Positions 34,292 to 46,046 of a stretch of DNA of 64,000 nt are shown here, one piece after another (position 1 is the stretch's first letter; each line of letters opens with the position of its first letter). The stretch is from Osedax fenrisi. Its lineage: Eukaryota; Annelida; Polychaeta; Sabellida; Siboglinidae. The translations under genes and the position numbers were made by a program. The stretch is from the NCBI GenBank assembly GCA_964019155.1, contig OZ025241.1, positions 89,890,228 through 89,954,227 on the forward strand, in the 5' to 3' direction. The notes under the pieces are model-generated. The model did no database searches. It saw only the letters and a program-made list of their open reading frames with translations, and was not told where the DNA came from.

Positions 34292-34373
34292 CGACCTATA
34301 CGTGACAACGTTACCTCACGCATGCGTGTGTACTTACGCTAACTCGGTTATGCCATGCGCACGAGATCGCTTC

Positions 34374-34634
34374 TATAAATAGACTCGTCGTAAGTTCTAT
34401 CGTCTGGCGAACGGGTCTGGTGACAAAAAGTAGCCGTAAAGTGGGTCAAAGATACTAGTAAGCGTGCGGCGCGCGCGACACCCGCCGCCCCTCGATAGCG
34501 TGAGCCAGCCTCACGAGACGACGAACACACGCCCACATTCCTCGATATTCGACTGGGCGGTGGTTTCACTTTTTACGAATTTTTCGATTCTTTTAGCGCT
34601 TTCATTTACTTTCAACTATTCGAAGTGCATTGAA
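34374..34634 (+). promoter_or_regulatory. Promoter-like island 1 (TATA box and GC-richer leader)
   Basis: TATAAATAG at 34374-34382 is followed by about 250 bp of CpG-containing sequence with no repeats, up to an ATG at 34635 in fair context (TTGAAATGA). The local composition change is strong against the AT-rich background. It lies upstream of the cwo coding exons on the same strand. Whether it drives cwo or another transcript is an inference. Confidence 0.45.
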
Positions 34635-34695
34635 ATGAGCACTATGATTTTAGAAACTAAGCCGGCATTCGATAGTGATAATTGGTCTGATATAA
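34635..34695 (+). CDS. Candidate first coding exon (20 codons, phase-1 donor)
   Basis: The ATG at 34635 opens MSTMILETKPAFDSDNWSDI and meets a strong donor A|GTAAGA at 34696. The acidic, Trp-containing short N-terminus would suit the region before the bHLH domain of a cwo-type protein, but its phase (1) does not match the phase-0 acceptor at 45944. A middle exon would be needed. Product unknown on its own. Confidence 0.35.
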
Positions 34696-34704
34696 GTAAG
34701 AGGT

Positions 34705-34752
34705 TACTATGCTATGTAGTCATTTATATTTACGATATATATACGTGCCTCG

Positions 34753-34836
<84 letters not shown>

Positions 34837-35781
34837 TTGTATGTATGTTAATGTATGTATATGTGACACACACATGTTTTTGGGTGTTTCATAATATAAT
34901 CAATTTTATAAAATGCATTTAAGCATTTTATTATAGCGCGGTTCTATAAATTAAGATTTATTATAATTAACATTTATATTATTGATGACAATTATAAAGT
35001 AGCGACTATTTATCAGTTGAGTTTTTATATTTTAATTGGGTTTTTAATTTACACTTATATATATATATAACTATTTCTTAAAATGGCTAAATGGCCTAAT
35101 GGCTAAATAATAGCATTATTGGTACATGGTAATATTAAAGAATCTTCAGTTTTCGTCAATCATACACATCGGTTGATTAAATAGGTTACCAAGGTCATGT
35201 CCTTTAGGTTATCATAGGTCGTAGATGTGTCACGTGTGATGTTTCGTACGTGTCAACGTAATCCGTATTCGCGTATGTTGAATATGCCGACCTAACGCGG
35301 AATCCGATTGGCTGAGAAATTCACTATTGCGTAATATCCTATTCGCGTAATCGCTCTCTACACAGAGCGATAGCGACCTATGACTCATAGGCTATGACTC
35401 ATCGCACGTGCGTTACGTAACACACACACACGTCGTCTGGCTCGTCACGTGCTTCTCCCGGAAGTAGGCACATCGTAACCACGTGCGCCGCCGCAGCAAT
35501 GGCGGGTCAGAGTGTGAACACGCGCTGTAGAGTGTGTCTATAGACAGATCTACTATAGTAGATACCGTCTACACACATGTATATACTAGCACGCTATACA
35601 TCGACGTAACTATTACATCATATCGGGTAATCGATCACTAAACATGTCGTAATACACGCTAAGTATGTCGTGATTACCATGTTTTACGGTGATTTCAATG
35701 TATGCCCTCGGGGGCTATAACTAAAGTTATATTTATATTTAATTTAATCATAATGATCGTATTAAAAATACAACATACTTC

Positions 35782-35843
<62 letters not shown>

Positions 35844-36766
35844 TTATGTATATGCGTGTTATCAGATTATTAGTATGTTTCACTTATACATACTTTTACG
35901 TACGATATATAGTATATAGTATATATATATATAATATATACGTATACTTGTTAGGTATTCATGAAGTAGCGAGCATGTTTGTACGCGTGCGTCGTGTGAC
36001 GTCATTCTCATTCGGCATATGTTCATTTGAGTGTAAATAAGCGGAGCGTTATCTCAGCTCGGGTGTAGATAAAAACAGCCGTATTAGTAGTAGTCGGTTC
36101 GGTGTATAACTGGCTGGCTGCTACCGCTACCGCTACTGCTACCGCTACCGCTACTTCTACCGCTACCGCTACCTACTTGACATTTCAACTAGTCTAGTGT
36201 CAGTCACGCGCTTGTTATGTCACTGCCACTGTGAGTGTATGTATATACGTATATATATGTGTATATATATATATATATATACGTGTATATATGTGTATAA
36301 GCATGCGCACGATGCGTGTACATTGTACACTGTATATATACGTGTGTGTGTGTGTGTGTGCACAATGAAACTAGAGATATTTCGAAGCAATACTTAGAAA
36401 CCAATGTAAAGGTGACATGTAAGCAATGCACCGAGAATGGTATACAATAGTGTACGTAGCGTAAGTAGACATTGTGTACATACCTTAAGTGTACCTATTG
36501 TGTACACACGCGTTGTACACCCGCGTAACCCGTTCGTAGTATCGAGGACTAGGCGTACTAGCGGTAGTAGTAGTCGTCTTATATAACGACATCGCGTATA
36601 TCGAAGCGGTGTAGACTCGCACTAAACTCTCACGCTCTCGAGTGAAGGATATAATGTATTGCTTTATTACACACAGCTACACTATGTATAGTGTATACAC
36701 TGTACACTATACACTATGCTGTACACACTTTATTAGAATACTCCGTGTATGATACCGTACACCGTA
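34705..36766. other. Intergenic/intronic sequence with microsatellites and scattered E-boxes
   Basis: (TA)n(TG)n at 34757-34834, (TA)n at 35787-35840, (CTACCG)n at 36121-36175 and (GT)n at 36341-36360. CACGTG occurs at about 35225, 35405, 35446 and 35480. A short ATG ORF in good context lies at 35499 (MAGQSVNTRC...) but is not recognisable. No firm gene. Confidence 0.5.
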
Positions 36767-37830
36767 CAGTGTACGCTGTACGGTAGGGTGGCTCGTCAGT
36801 CATTAAATATGTTGCTTCAGTAAAAACTATAAACATATAATATATATAAACAGTAGTGTAACAACTAAACATTGTGATATACTCAATTGAGTTGTCAATT
36901 TGATGTTTAATAATATTTTATAGGAAAATACTTGTTTATAGTTAAATTTACTGCGCATGCGTAGCATTTATTTATTTTTAGTTTTACCTTGACAATCAAT
37001 TAATTAATATCGTCTTCTAATTTAATTATATATTTAATATGCATTTAATAGACTTAAGTATATTTAAATCAAAATATGGATCTAACAAATTCAGATTTTA
37101 AATTTTTTATAGTAAAAAATATTTTTATTTTTTTTAAATTAGAAAAAAATATAATATAACAAAAATTCTATTGCGGTCATCTCAATGATAATTAAAATTA
37201 TATTATGGTAAAAAAAAATAAAATTGACTAGGTCCTAGAAATTTTTTATTCATCTTTCCTTGAAAATATTTATTTTTTCTATAGAAATCATTAAAATTCA
37301 AATTATTCATAGAAAAATAGTTGAACACATTTTTTTTATAATCATATATAGTAAATATATATTATACATTTATTAAGAATATAATAAACTTAATCTGAAT
37401 TTTATTTTTGATTAAAAACAAAAAACAAAAAATATTCGATAAATAATAAACATAAAAAGTTCAATCCTAGAAATGATAAAATTATAAAGAAATTATTATT
37501 TAAAATTTTTTTTTTTCTGCTATTCTGTTAATAATATTTCATTCTAGTATATATATATCGTATGACAAAATTCATTAATAGGAAGTATATTAAAAAATGT
37601 ATTGAATTAATTTTGTATCTATAGATAATGGAGTATACTCCATTATAAGATTTCCTATCAATCCTATGTTAAAATTTAAAGTCATATTGACTATTCAATA
37701 TTTTACGAATTAAGTTAATTTTTTTTTGTATTGAATTATATTACATGTTTTCTAATATTATTTCACTGAAGCGATAAATTATCTGAAAATTTTATATTTT
37801 TCAAGCCGCTCTAACGTACAGTGTACACTG
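36767..37830. mobile_element. TIR DNA transposon, 'GTAGGGTGGC' family (about 1.06 kb)
   Basis: The left end CAGTGTACGCTGTACGGTAG then GGTGGCTCG, and the right end CAAGCCGCTCTAACGTACAG then TGTACACTG, match as inverted repeats at about 24 of 29 positions. The interior is AT-rich without an ORF. The same terminal motif (TAGGGTAGCC) is found at the centre and left edge of the 57-59 kb palindrome, so it is a repeated family. Confidence 0.55.
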
Positions 37831-38700
37831 CTTACATGTGTTCATGTATACGTGTTTGAATGTGTGCATGCATGTGCACTTTAATGTCAATAAGTGTGTA
37901 CGTGTATGAGAACGTGCTTTAAGGGTACATTATCACGGGGGGTAATATGGTGTACAATGGTATACGTGACATTTACGAGATATTAAATCTTAAATACTGC
38001 AGTTAAAGTTGTTTATTTTTGGGGGATTTATAGATATTACACGGATATTTAACAGATATTACCGGATATCAACTAGAGACTAATGTTCTCTTGACCCCTT
38101 TAGGCAAGAAGGTCACAAAGATCGTGACATCAATGACAATGATTACAAGCACGTGACACCTGTATATAGCCAATCCCAGTATAGTAACGCCTCATGTGCC
38201 TTACCCTAATGGTCTTGGCTGTATACATTCCTATATATACCTCACAATCGTGAATGTATGTTATCTATTATAATAACCATAGACAACTATTGTTATTGAG
38301 TTACTTCATATACCTAGAGTATAGTAGTGTATATATTATAGTATTATGTAATGAATTATTATTACATAACTATATTTATATTCGTGATTTATTATTAAAA
38401 AATAATCGATATATTTATTGAAAAAGATTTGTTATAAAAAATGTTATATACTATAGTAAAATGAATACATTCTGCACGCGCAATTGTTATTTATTTATTT
38501 ATTGATTTATTGATTTTTCTATTTAATTGAAAGTATAAAGTTCAAATATATTCTTTTGATAATTGATGTCATTGAAATCAATAATGAATCATGCGATATA
38601 AACAACATACAGAGTAGACAACTTTTTACGGTATTTACGGTTTATAGTAAAAACTTAAATATATTACATGCTTAGAAAAGTTTTATAGTACTAAAATGTA

Positions 38701-38739
<39 letters not shown>

Positions 38740-39857
38740 TTAAGCAACATACATTTTCATAATATCGACACCCTAATTGCACATAATATCGACTCCCCTG
38801 TTATATCAGAGTAACTAAATTAAATTTTAAAATATCTATTATATGTATATATTACCCCTATAGCTATATTAAGTATACTTAATTTTACTTATAAATAAAA
38901 TTTGGAAATATTTAATTGAGAAATAATAAAATAACGGTGATCTAATGTTAGGGTGTCGGTATTCAAGTACTCTCCCCTACATACATTAGACCGCGTATAA
39001 CGACGCCATACTATAACGAACACACTCTGGGCTTCGCTATAACAATGAACAATGGCCTGAGTTACGTCGGCATCAAGGTCATCGGCTGGCACGTGGCGTG
39101 GATATTCACAGCATGCAACTGACCCCCTGAGCTATATGACCCATAGAGATAGAGAGAAATCTATAGCTTTAACGTACACTTTCTCTCTAGTTCTATGATA
39201 TTACCCCATGGGGTGCACGATAGAACGAATATTCGGCTCTATATAGCCGTTATGATGTCATCATCCGTATCTGTATTATTAGGTAATCTAATTATTACGT
39301 AATATAAATATTACGTAATATCAATATTACGTAATATTTGTATTGCGTAATAATACAAATACGTATAATGACATCATTGCTACACATATTCGGTAGGAAA
39401 TTATAATTATCATTTATGTTTAACTAATTGTTTATATAATATATTATACTTAAATCATCGTGTATTATGTATATATATATATATATTAGTGTGTGCTGGT
39501 GTGTGTGTGCTCGCGTGTGTGCGCGCACGTGTGTGCGATGTGTGTGTGTGCGATGTGTGTGTACCCTTCACAAAACTAGAAACCCTATAAACAAGGCCAT
39601 AAACATTATATAATGTCGTCTGCACACTTTTTTTCTAGAGATTCAAAGATGATAGATTAAGAAAGTTCACACTAGTATTCTCTATATTACTAGTTCACAC
39701 TAGTATCGCACGTGACCATTGTTTAACTGTAATTCGGTCAAGTTTATATAAATAGACTATAAACTTAAGTTAGATCATATATATATATATATATTTATTG
39801 TCTTTTTTATGTAGGTGTTGATAATTGTTTATGTAATATATTTTACTACATAAATTT

Positions 39858-39915
<58 letters not shown>

Positions 39916-40896
39916 TATAATGTATTATACACATGCTACTCAATGTTCTAAATATAGACCCCCCCTCCCCCAATACTATAGTATACTATAGTATACTACG
40001 ACGCCATTACTATCGTTTAACATCGTTATGTATACATCGACAACCGCTTACATCGACCACCACCACTCCGCGTTATCATCACTATTGTCGGTGTGTGTGT
40101 GTGTGTGTGTGAGTGTGTGTGTGAGTGTGTGTGTGTACGTGTGCACACATGTGTGGTGGAGCGTGACGAAGCGAGTGTACTACTCCCCGCCGTTACACGA
40201 ACCGATTAAGGAGCGATGCTAGTCACGTGTTACTAAGTAATAAGACCACGTGACTAACGTATCCGGATGTGTACGTCGTGCACGTGTGGATGTCTGACAC
40301 GTAGATTTATAGTTTATTATAGATTTATAGTAAAATACGAATATATGGTCCGACTTACGATAGAGCTAGAGAGAAAGAACGTTCTCTCTATAGAACTATA
40401 GTTCTATGCACATGACAATGCTATCATTGTTCTCTGTAGAGTATACACTCTTTGTATATATAGCCTATAGGTTATCTATATTTGTTGTCAATTCCTTACA
40501 TTGACTACGTATTAGGGATCATATGAATGTAGTATTGTTTATTTATTACACTGACGTATTGCTATATATATATATTGAATTTATATATTAATATCCTTTA
40601 TATATTAATATATTAATATAGGTTAATATGATATTAACATGTGATATGTATTCACCACGTTTAGCATCACCGTTATGTAGACCGTAGTACAGTTGCGTAG
40701 TACAATAAGTCACGTGTTCTCGAGTCGTGCGTGTAGACGTAATTAGCTTATAACAATAGTAATAATAGTAAATATAACAATCGTAATTAGAACAATACTA
40801 GCCGTTAACGATAATACGGCACTACGATATAGGACGATAATTAGGCTCTTCTAGCCCTCGTAGTAAATCCTAATGTTCTCTATAGGTGACTCGAAC
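37831..40896. other. Intergenic/intronic stretch
   Basis: A partial member of the GGGGAAAGT family ends at 38977 (GTGTCGGTATTC...CTCTCCCCTA). (TA)n tracts lie at 38705-38738 and 39864-39911, and (GT)n at 39500-39560. CACGTG occurs at about 38153, 39090, 39516, 39706, 40223, 40248, 40280 and 40713. A short frame MYTSTTAYIDHHHSALSSLL at 40028-40090 ends at a GTGTGT possible donor in phase 0. Nothing firmer. Confidence 0.45.
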
Positions 40897-41122
40897 ACGT
40901 GACACGGTGACACGGTCACGTGCTATCTCTCACGTACTACCCACCACCACCGCCACCGCCGTTGTTGTCACGATGAGGCGGGCGGCGGTCGTGGAATATT
41001 CCAGCGAATCCGCGCGCTCGCGATGCACCCGCGAATAGGAGTGTGAACAAAGTTAACGTCACGAGCGTCGCTGTGTGCGGTACCGGAGCGAGAGTGCACC
41101 CGTCGGAGTGTTTACGTAGTGT

Positions 41123-41129
41123 TATATAA
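41123..41129 (+). promoter_or_regulatory. TATA box (TATATAA)
   Basis: Lies in a non-repetitive GC-rich context (GTGTTATATAACCGCC), about 100 bp before the putative splice donor at 41237. Unlike the countless TATATA microsatellites here, this one stands alone. Confidence 0.45.
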
Positions 41130-41271
41130 CCGCCTCTCGTTCTCGTTGTTTCTCATCGGCTCTCGTTTACTAGGTCTAGAGTCTAGAAGCCGAGAGAGGC
41201 GGTGATAGGGCCCGGCGTGCACGTTTCTATCGAGTGGTGAGTGTGCGGTTTTTACTGGTAATCGTGGTAGT

Positions 41272-41347
41272 CACGTGCGAGCTATCACGTGTGAGCTATC
41301 ACGTGCGGGCTATCACGTGTGGGCGACCACGTGTGGGCGACCACGTG
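41272..41347. promoter_or_regulatory. Six CACGTG E-boxes at exact 14 bp spacing
   Basis: CACGTG starts at 41272, 41286, 41300, 41314, 41328 and 41342. The 8 bp spacers vary (CGAGCTAT, TGAGCTAT, CGGGCTAT, TGGGCGAC, TGGGCGAC) while the hexamer is invariant in all six. Spacer drift with a fixed core suggests the core is kept by selection, although a recent tandem duplication could look similar. Confidence 0.75.
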
Positions 41348-41566
41348 ATGTACGTGAGTCACGCCCCCTATCGATAAACAGTGCACGCGATCGCTAGGCG
41401 TGCGGCGCATGAATAAGTTAACACGTGCTAGGACCACGTGCTAGGATCACGTGGTGTCTAGTAGTGATGCTGAGGATCACGTGACATTATTGTGCAATAT
41501 CGGCACGTAACCTATAGGTGCGCTAGTGATTCGTGAATGTACTTTACAGTGGTGGTAGTAATTGTG

Positions 41567-41611
<45 letters not shown>

Positions 41612-41821
41612 GTATATATACGTATATATATACGTATATATAGTAGTGAATGATAGCCTGACTTTTGTCACGTCGCATCAAAGTGTTATTCAAACATCCT
41701 ACACAAATATATGTCTTACACATACACATACACACACATACAGTGTTACACATACATACAGTGTTACACACACATACAGTGTTAAACATAGACATACGTC
41801 GTATACGATATAACATATATT

Positions 41822-42080
41822 GATTGAATGTTTATTTAGACACTTAAATAAATCATAAATGATTTCTCAAAGGTGTATATAATAGAATACAAATAATAAA
41901 AGTAGGTAAACAATAAATACCAATAATAATAATACAATAAAATAGAATAAGCCGTACGGAAATTAATTAATAAAATAATAATGACAAACAATATTAATAA
42001 TTCAGGTTACCACCTGAGATCAATTGTTGTATATATTTCATGAATGTTTTATGCGATTTTATGGATCTAATATATGTTAT
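41822..42080 (-). repeat. Dispersed repeat of about 250 bp, second copy
   Basis: Partner of 28437-28680. Contains AATCATAAATGATTTCTCAA, AGTAGGTAAA and GGTTACCACCTGAGATCAA in the same order. Confidence 0.6.
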
Positions 42081-42151
42081 AAAATGTCTACAAATGTCGG
42101 TGTATAGATTACATTTAATGACGGCGTAAACTATTTAGTACATTATATACA

Positions 42152-42216
<65 letters not shown>

Positions 42217-42940
42217 GTATGTTGCACTGTAACACTACAACACATACCGATGCACCTAGTGGGTACATATTTGTGTCGAGCGCTTTATAAACATCGCATG
42301 TTGTGTACTGCGTCGTGCAATGTGTGTGTGGGTGTGTGTGGGTGTGTGTGGGTGTGTGTGTGGGTGTGTGGGTGTGTATGACATGCTTAGCTATGTTGAC
42401 ATGACCCTATTGACTCGTTAGACACGTGATTAATGAAGGTCAGTGTATTCTATATTTATTGATTGCACACATATATACACATACACACACATACACATAC
42501 ACATACACACACACACCATATATATATATTAACAAATATAATATAACTAATATAAATAACAATTATGTATTATTCGTATAGAGTATTCGTCATACTTTAC
42601 TCGACACCCTTAAAGCACCCTTAAAGCACCCTTAAAGCACCCTTAAAGCACGTTCCGTACACGTGACTATAGTAGCTATAGATAGAGCCTATTAGTGATC
42701 ACACGTGTGTGAACGGCGTACATCACACGTGTGTGTGCGTGTTTGTGCGCATGTGTGTGTGTGTGCGTGCATGTTCATACGCAGCATGTGTGTCGGTTTA
42801 AAGTTCCCGCGTTCGATATAAAAACTAAAATAGTAATTTATACGTAATATATAATAATGATAATAACAATATGGTTTTTTAAATGTATGTTATTTTATAG
42901 GATATATATTATATATAGGTTATATATACCTACATATACT

Positions 42941-42978
<38 letters not shown>

Positions 42979-43308
42979 CTTATATTATATACAAATTATT
43001 ATAATACTATATAGTTATCATATGTAACCGTGTAAATAAGAATTAATGTCATTATGTAATACTATTAAAGCTTCTATAAATACCCTACAAAAGCCTAAAT
43101 AGGTGATCATTATTATTATTCATCCCCCGAACAGGATTCTGGGATTTTCGTCGACATTCGAAGAACAGCAAGGCCTCATCGGAATACAAGATAACATTGG
43201 CCCCAATAGGAAGGCTAGAATTGACAGGGTTATTACAAGACATTGCCTACATGCATTACTGCAGTTTAAATAGTGTATATAATATGTTATATATAGTATA
43301 GTATTATA

Positions 43309-43348
<40 letters not shown>

Positions 43349-43629
43349 ATTGCAACATTAAAAATGTAATATAAATACTTACAATTACCACGTTTAATTA
43401 TATATCGGATCTATAGCAATACATTAAATAGGTGATATATATGGGTGGGTGTGGGTGTGTGTACATAACCTCTAGTGAAGGTCACGTGATGATTAATACC
43501 ACCACGTGACCGGGAGATCACGTTTGAACTATATAAAAAGTGAATATAAACCTAAAGGTGTTAATAAAGAGGTAAAGTTAAGCCGTATCGTATTACGTGA
43601 TATAGACCGCAGTCTCGCACGTGTGTGTA

Positions 43630-44064
43630 ATGGTGTGTGTAGTGGTATGTGTAGTGCTATGTGTAGTGCTATGTGTAGTGCTATGTGTAGTGCTATGTGT
43701 AGTGCTATGTGTAGTGCTATGTGTAGTGCTATGTGTAGTGGTGTGTGTAATGGTATGTGTAGTGGTGTGTGTAGTGGTATGTGTAGTAGTGTGTAGTGGT
43801 GTCTGTGGTGGTATGTGTAGTGCTATGTGTAGTGCTATGTGTAGTGCTATGTGTAGTGCTATGTGTAGTGCTATGTGTAGTGCTATGTGTAGTGCTATGT
43901 GTAGTGCTATGTGTAGTGCTATGTGTAGTGCTATGTGTAGTGCTATGTGTAGTGCTATGTGTAGTGCTATGTGTAGTGCTATGTGTAGTGCTATGTGTAG
44001 TGCTATGTGTAGTGCTATGTGTAGTGCTATGTGTAGTGCTATGTGTAGTGCTATGTGTAGTGTA
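43630..44064. repeat. 12 bp minisatellite GTGTAGTGCTAT, about 36 units
   Basis: Near-perfect tandem units, with a patch of variants (GTGTGTGTAATG, GTGTAGTGGTAT) at 43740-43815. Because 12 is divisible by three, several frames stay open in both strands. The Cys-Val and His-Ile-Ala repeat ORFs here are therefore artefacts. Confidence 0.92.
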
Positions 44065-44261
44065 TCATACAGATGTACGCGTGTGTTGTATGCTACAGTA
44101 CACATGCTATATGCACATATCGGGTCGGGTTGTCATATGTCATTCAGTAGGTGCACTCAAAGCTGGTATAGATATGAAGATTGTGAATATATGGCTATAA
44201 GCTTGAAGGTAGATTTATATACATGTGTATGCACGTATTAGTTACGTTCGTGTAATGGGGT

Positions 44262-44296
<35 letters not shown>

Positions 44297-45224
44297 GTAT
44301 ATAATGAGTAATTATTTTTTTAATATTTTTAAATTCTCTCAAAGTTTAAAAAGAGGTGACAATCTGAGAAAAACGTTTAAAAGTTTGTTGTACTTATTAT
44401 TTTTTATAAACATTTTAACATTTTTATAAATTTCACATATTTTCATACTAAAGTATACTTTATTCTATAGAAACCCTTCATTTCGCATTAATATTTATAA
44501 CGGAATTACTGTCGAGGTTTCATACATATAACGGATGTATGTTTTAATTATAACACTCCATTTTACCGCATTAAACATTTAAACAATTAACAACATAACG
44601 AAGGTTTAGTATTTGTTGAATAAGATACATGTACAGACGATATCCAGGTTCTGTTAAAAGGGTGTTTATTTCTAAAAATAGAACCTATTATAAACCAGGT
44701 TAAGTGTGATGTCTCATTGTTCTCGACGACAATTATATGATCATCCTATTGTTACAGACCTATTGTTACATACTTCGGGTCATTACTTTACGATGTTATA
44801 TGGGTCAGAATATTATTTGTAATTAACATAAACTACCTGCATATCTCTTCTATACGTATGCCTATATGCACAGTGCACGATGTACAATGTCTGAGTTTAG
44901 GCACATCATATATATATATATATATATATATATTACATTCATAAATATCCTTAACTTAATGTACATTTACTAAATAATTATCATGTTTGCACTGTCAAAT
45001 TGTGAGTAAAGTCACTTAATGATTTAAAATGAATGCAGCCTATAGGTTATTGTCAGTGAATCGGGTATCGTCGTGTAGTACATGATTAATCTAACGTACA
45101 TGTAACTCTAGTGTTTGCAAGCATGTTGATGAGCCCTGGAGGTATGCGAGTGTGAACTAGCCAGGGATATATGGTAACAAAGTCTTAAGTGCATTATAAT
45201 ATAGTCATAAGTCTATAGACTTAT

Positions 45225-45348
45225 AAACTATTTATATTTTGTATATTCGTATATATATATATATCATAGAGCTAGAGAGAATTTTCTCTCTATAGAGCTA
45301 TAGCTCTATGATATATATATAGACGGATATACAAAATATAAATAGTTT
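45225..45348. repeat. 124 bp palindrome
   Basis: AAACTATTTATATTTTGTAT at the left is complemented by ATACAAAATATAAATAGTTT at the right. The centre is AGAGAGAATTTTCTCTCT with TAGAGCTA repeats. It is MITE-like and loopless. Confidence 0.8.
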
Positions 45349-45944
45349 GGATGGGTAATTGGGACCGGGTACTTTAGGAGCCGCTACCACGGCGTATAGT
45401 GATGATATGTTTAGAGTTTAATATCAATAATATATTACAATATAATATGCTATTTTATTATTTATAATATAATATTTTATTTCAATAACTCCAAGTTTTG
45501 TTAGCGATAAAGGGACATGTAAGATGGTACCGGATGTATAGTGTATACCTAATGGTAGTCATTCAGCCTTATAATGTATACTTAATTCATGCGAGGTGGC
45601 ATCTTATTCATGACCATCCGGAAGTGAGTATCGTTGATACGTGACACTTATATGTCATAAAGACACCATTTTATATATGTCATATTAGTATTTATAAATA
45701 GAACATTCTATATGTCCTAAATACGATACCGTTTCGCATACTATAGTATACTATAAAGTACTCTATAGAATATATATTATAGTATATTAGTATAGCCTAT
45801 TGACAATATACACGTACACAACTGCACACTGCCTACTATTTGTATGCGTTTGTTATGTGTTTATGTGTGTGTACCTACTTAATAGTTGTGTATCCGCTCT
45901 TAGTGTTTACTCGTTTAACCTTTGACCTTCGCACCCCCGTACAG

Positions 45945-46046
45945 GATAGACTGAATCATCGAGTGATAGAGAAAAAGAGAAGGGATCGCATGAACAATTG
46001 TTTGGCGGATCTAAGCCGACTTATACCGTCCGTTTACACTCGTGAG
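45945..46046 (+). CDS. cwo-like exon: bHLH basic region, helix 1 and loop
   Basis: Acceptor ...CGCACCCCCGTACAG| at 45944 and donor GAG|GTAACC at 46046/46047; 102 bp, phase 0 at both ends. It encodes the basic region HRVIEKKRRDRMN (Glu contacting CACGTG retained) and helix 1 CLADLSRLIP. The intron starts with an (ACC)n microsatellite right after the donor. Confidence 0.9.

Larger units (their letters stand above)
40897..41480 (+). promoter_or_regulatory. E-box cluster and promoter-like island 2 upstream of cwo
   Basis: Twelve CACGTG sites lie in about 590 bp: near 40897 and 40916; six at 41272, 41286, 41300, 41314, 41328 and 41342; and four near 41423, 41437, 41451 and 41476. A TATATAA box at 41123-41129 sits in a GC-rich, repeat-free 300 bp that ends in a good donor (GAGTG|GTGAGT, 41236/41237). 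This would give a non-coding first exon of about 41150-41236. CACGTG is the established target of CLK/CYC-type activators and of clockwork orange itself. Assignment to the cwo gene rests on position and strand. Confidence 0.6.
41481..45944. other. Probable cwo 5' intron / upstream region
   Basis: (TA)n at 41573-41610 and 42168-42213, a GTGTGTGGGT array at 42321-42382, a CACCCTTAAAG 12 bp repeat at 42605-42650, a (TA)n at 44262-44293 and the large 12 bp minisatellite at 43630-44064. A moderately GC-rich block at 43126-43272 has an open frame (FEEQQGLIGIQDN, NRKARIDRVITRHCLHAL) of unknown origin. More CACGTG sites lie at about 42426, 42661, 43486, 43502 and 43619. Confidence 0.5.

Noticed and set aside
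34348..34569. Minus-strand ORF (MKPPPSRISRNVG...)
   Set aside because: It lies over the promoter-like GC-rich island. No family resemblance and no splice pattern; more likely an effect of low stop frequency in GC-rich DNA.
38889..39092. Minus-strand ORF MPADDLDADVTQAIVH...
   Set aside because: Its second half runs into the terminal repeat of a GGGGAAAGT-family transposon remnant ending at 38977. No recognisable domain.
43630..44064. CRISPR-like regular repeats
   Set aside because: Contiguous 12 bp units without unique spacers in a eukaryotic genome. No cas genes.
43593..44241. Long overlapping ORFs on both strands (Cys-Ser-Ala-Met and Leu-His-Ile-Ala repeats)
   Set aside because: They are produced by a 12 bp tandem repeat whose length is a multiple of three. 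There is no start, splice or composition evidence for a gene.
45840..45944. In-frame extension upstream of the bHLH exon (MYAFVMCLCVCTYL...)
   Set aside because: It is a hydrophobic frame over the pyrimidine tract, followed by a consensus acceptor CCCCGTACAG. Alignment to cwo-type proteins starts at the Asp encoded right after it.
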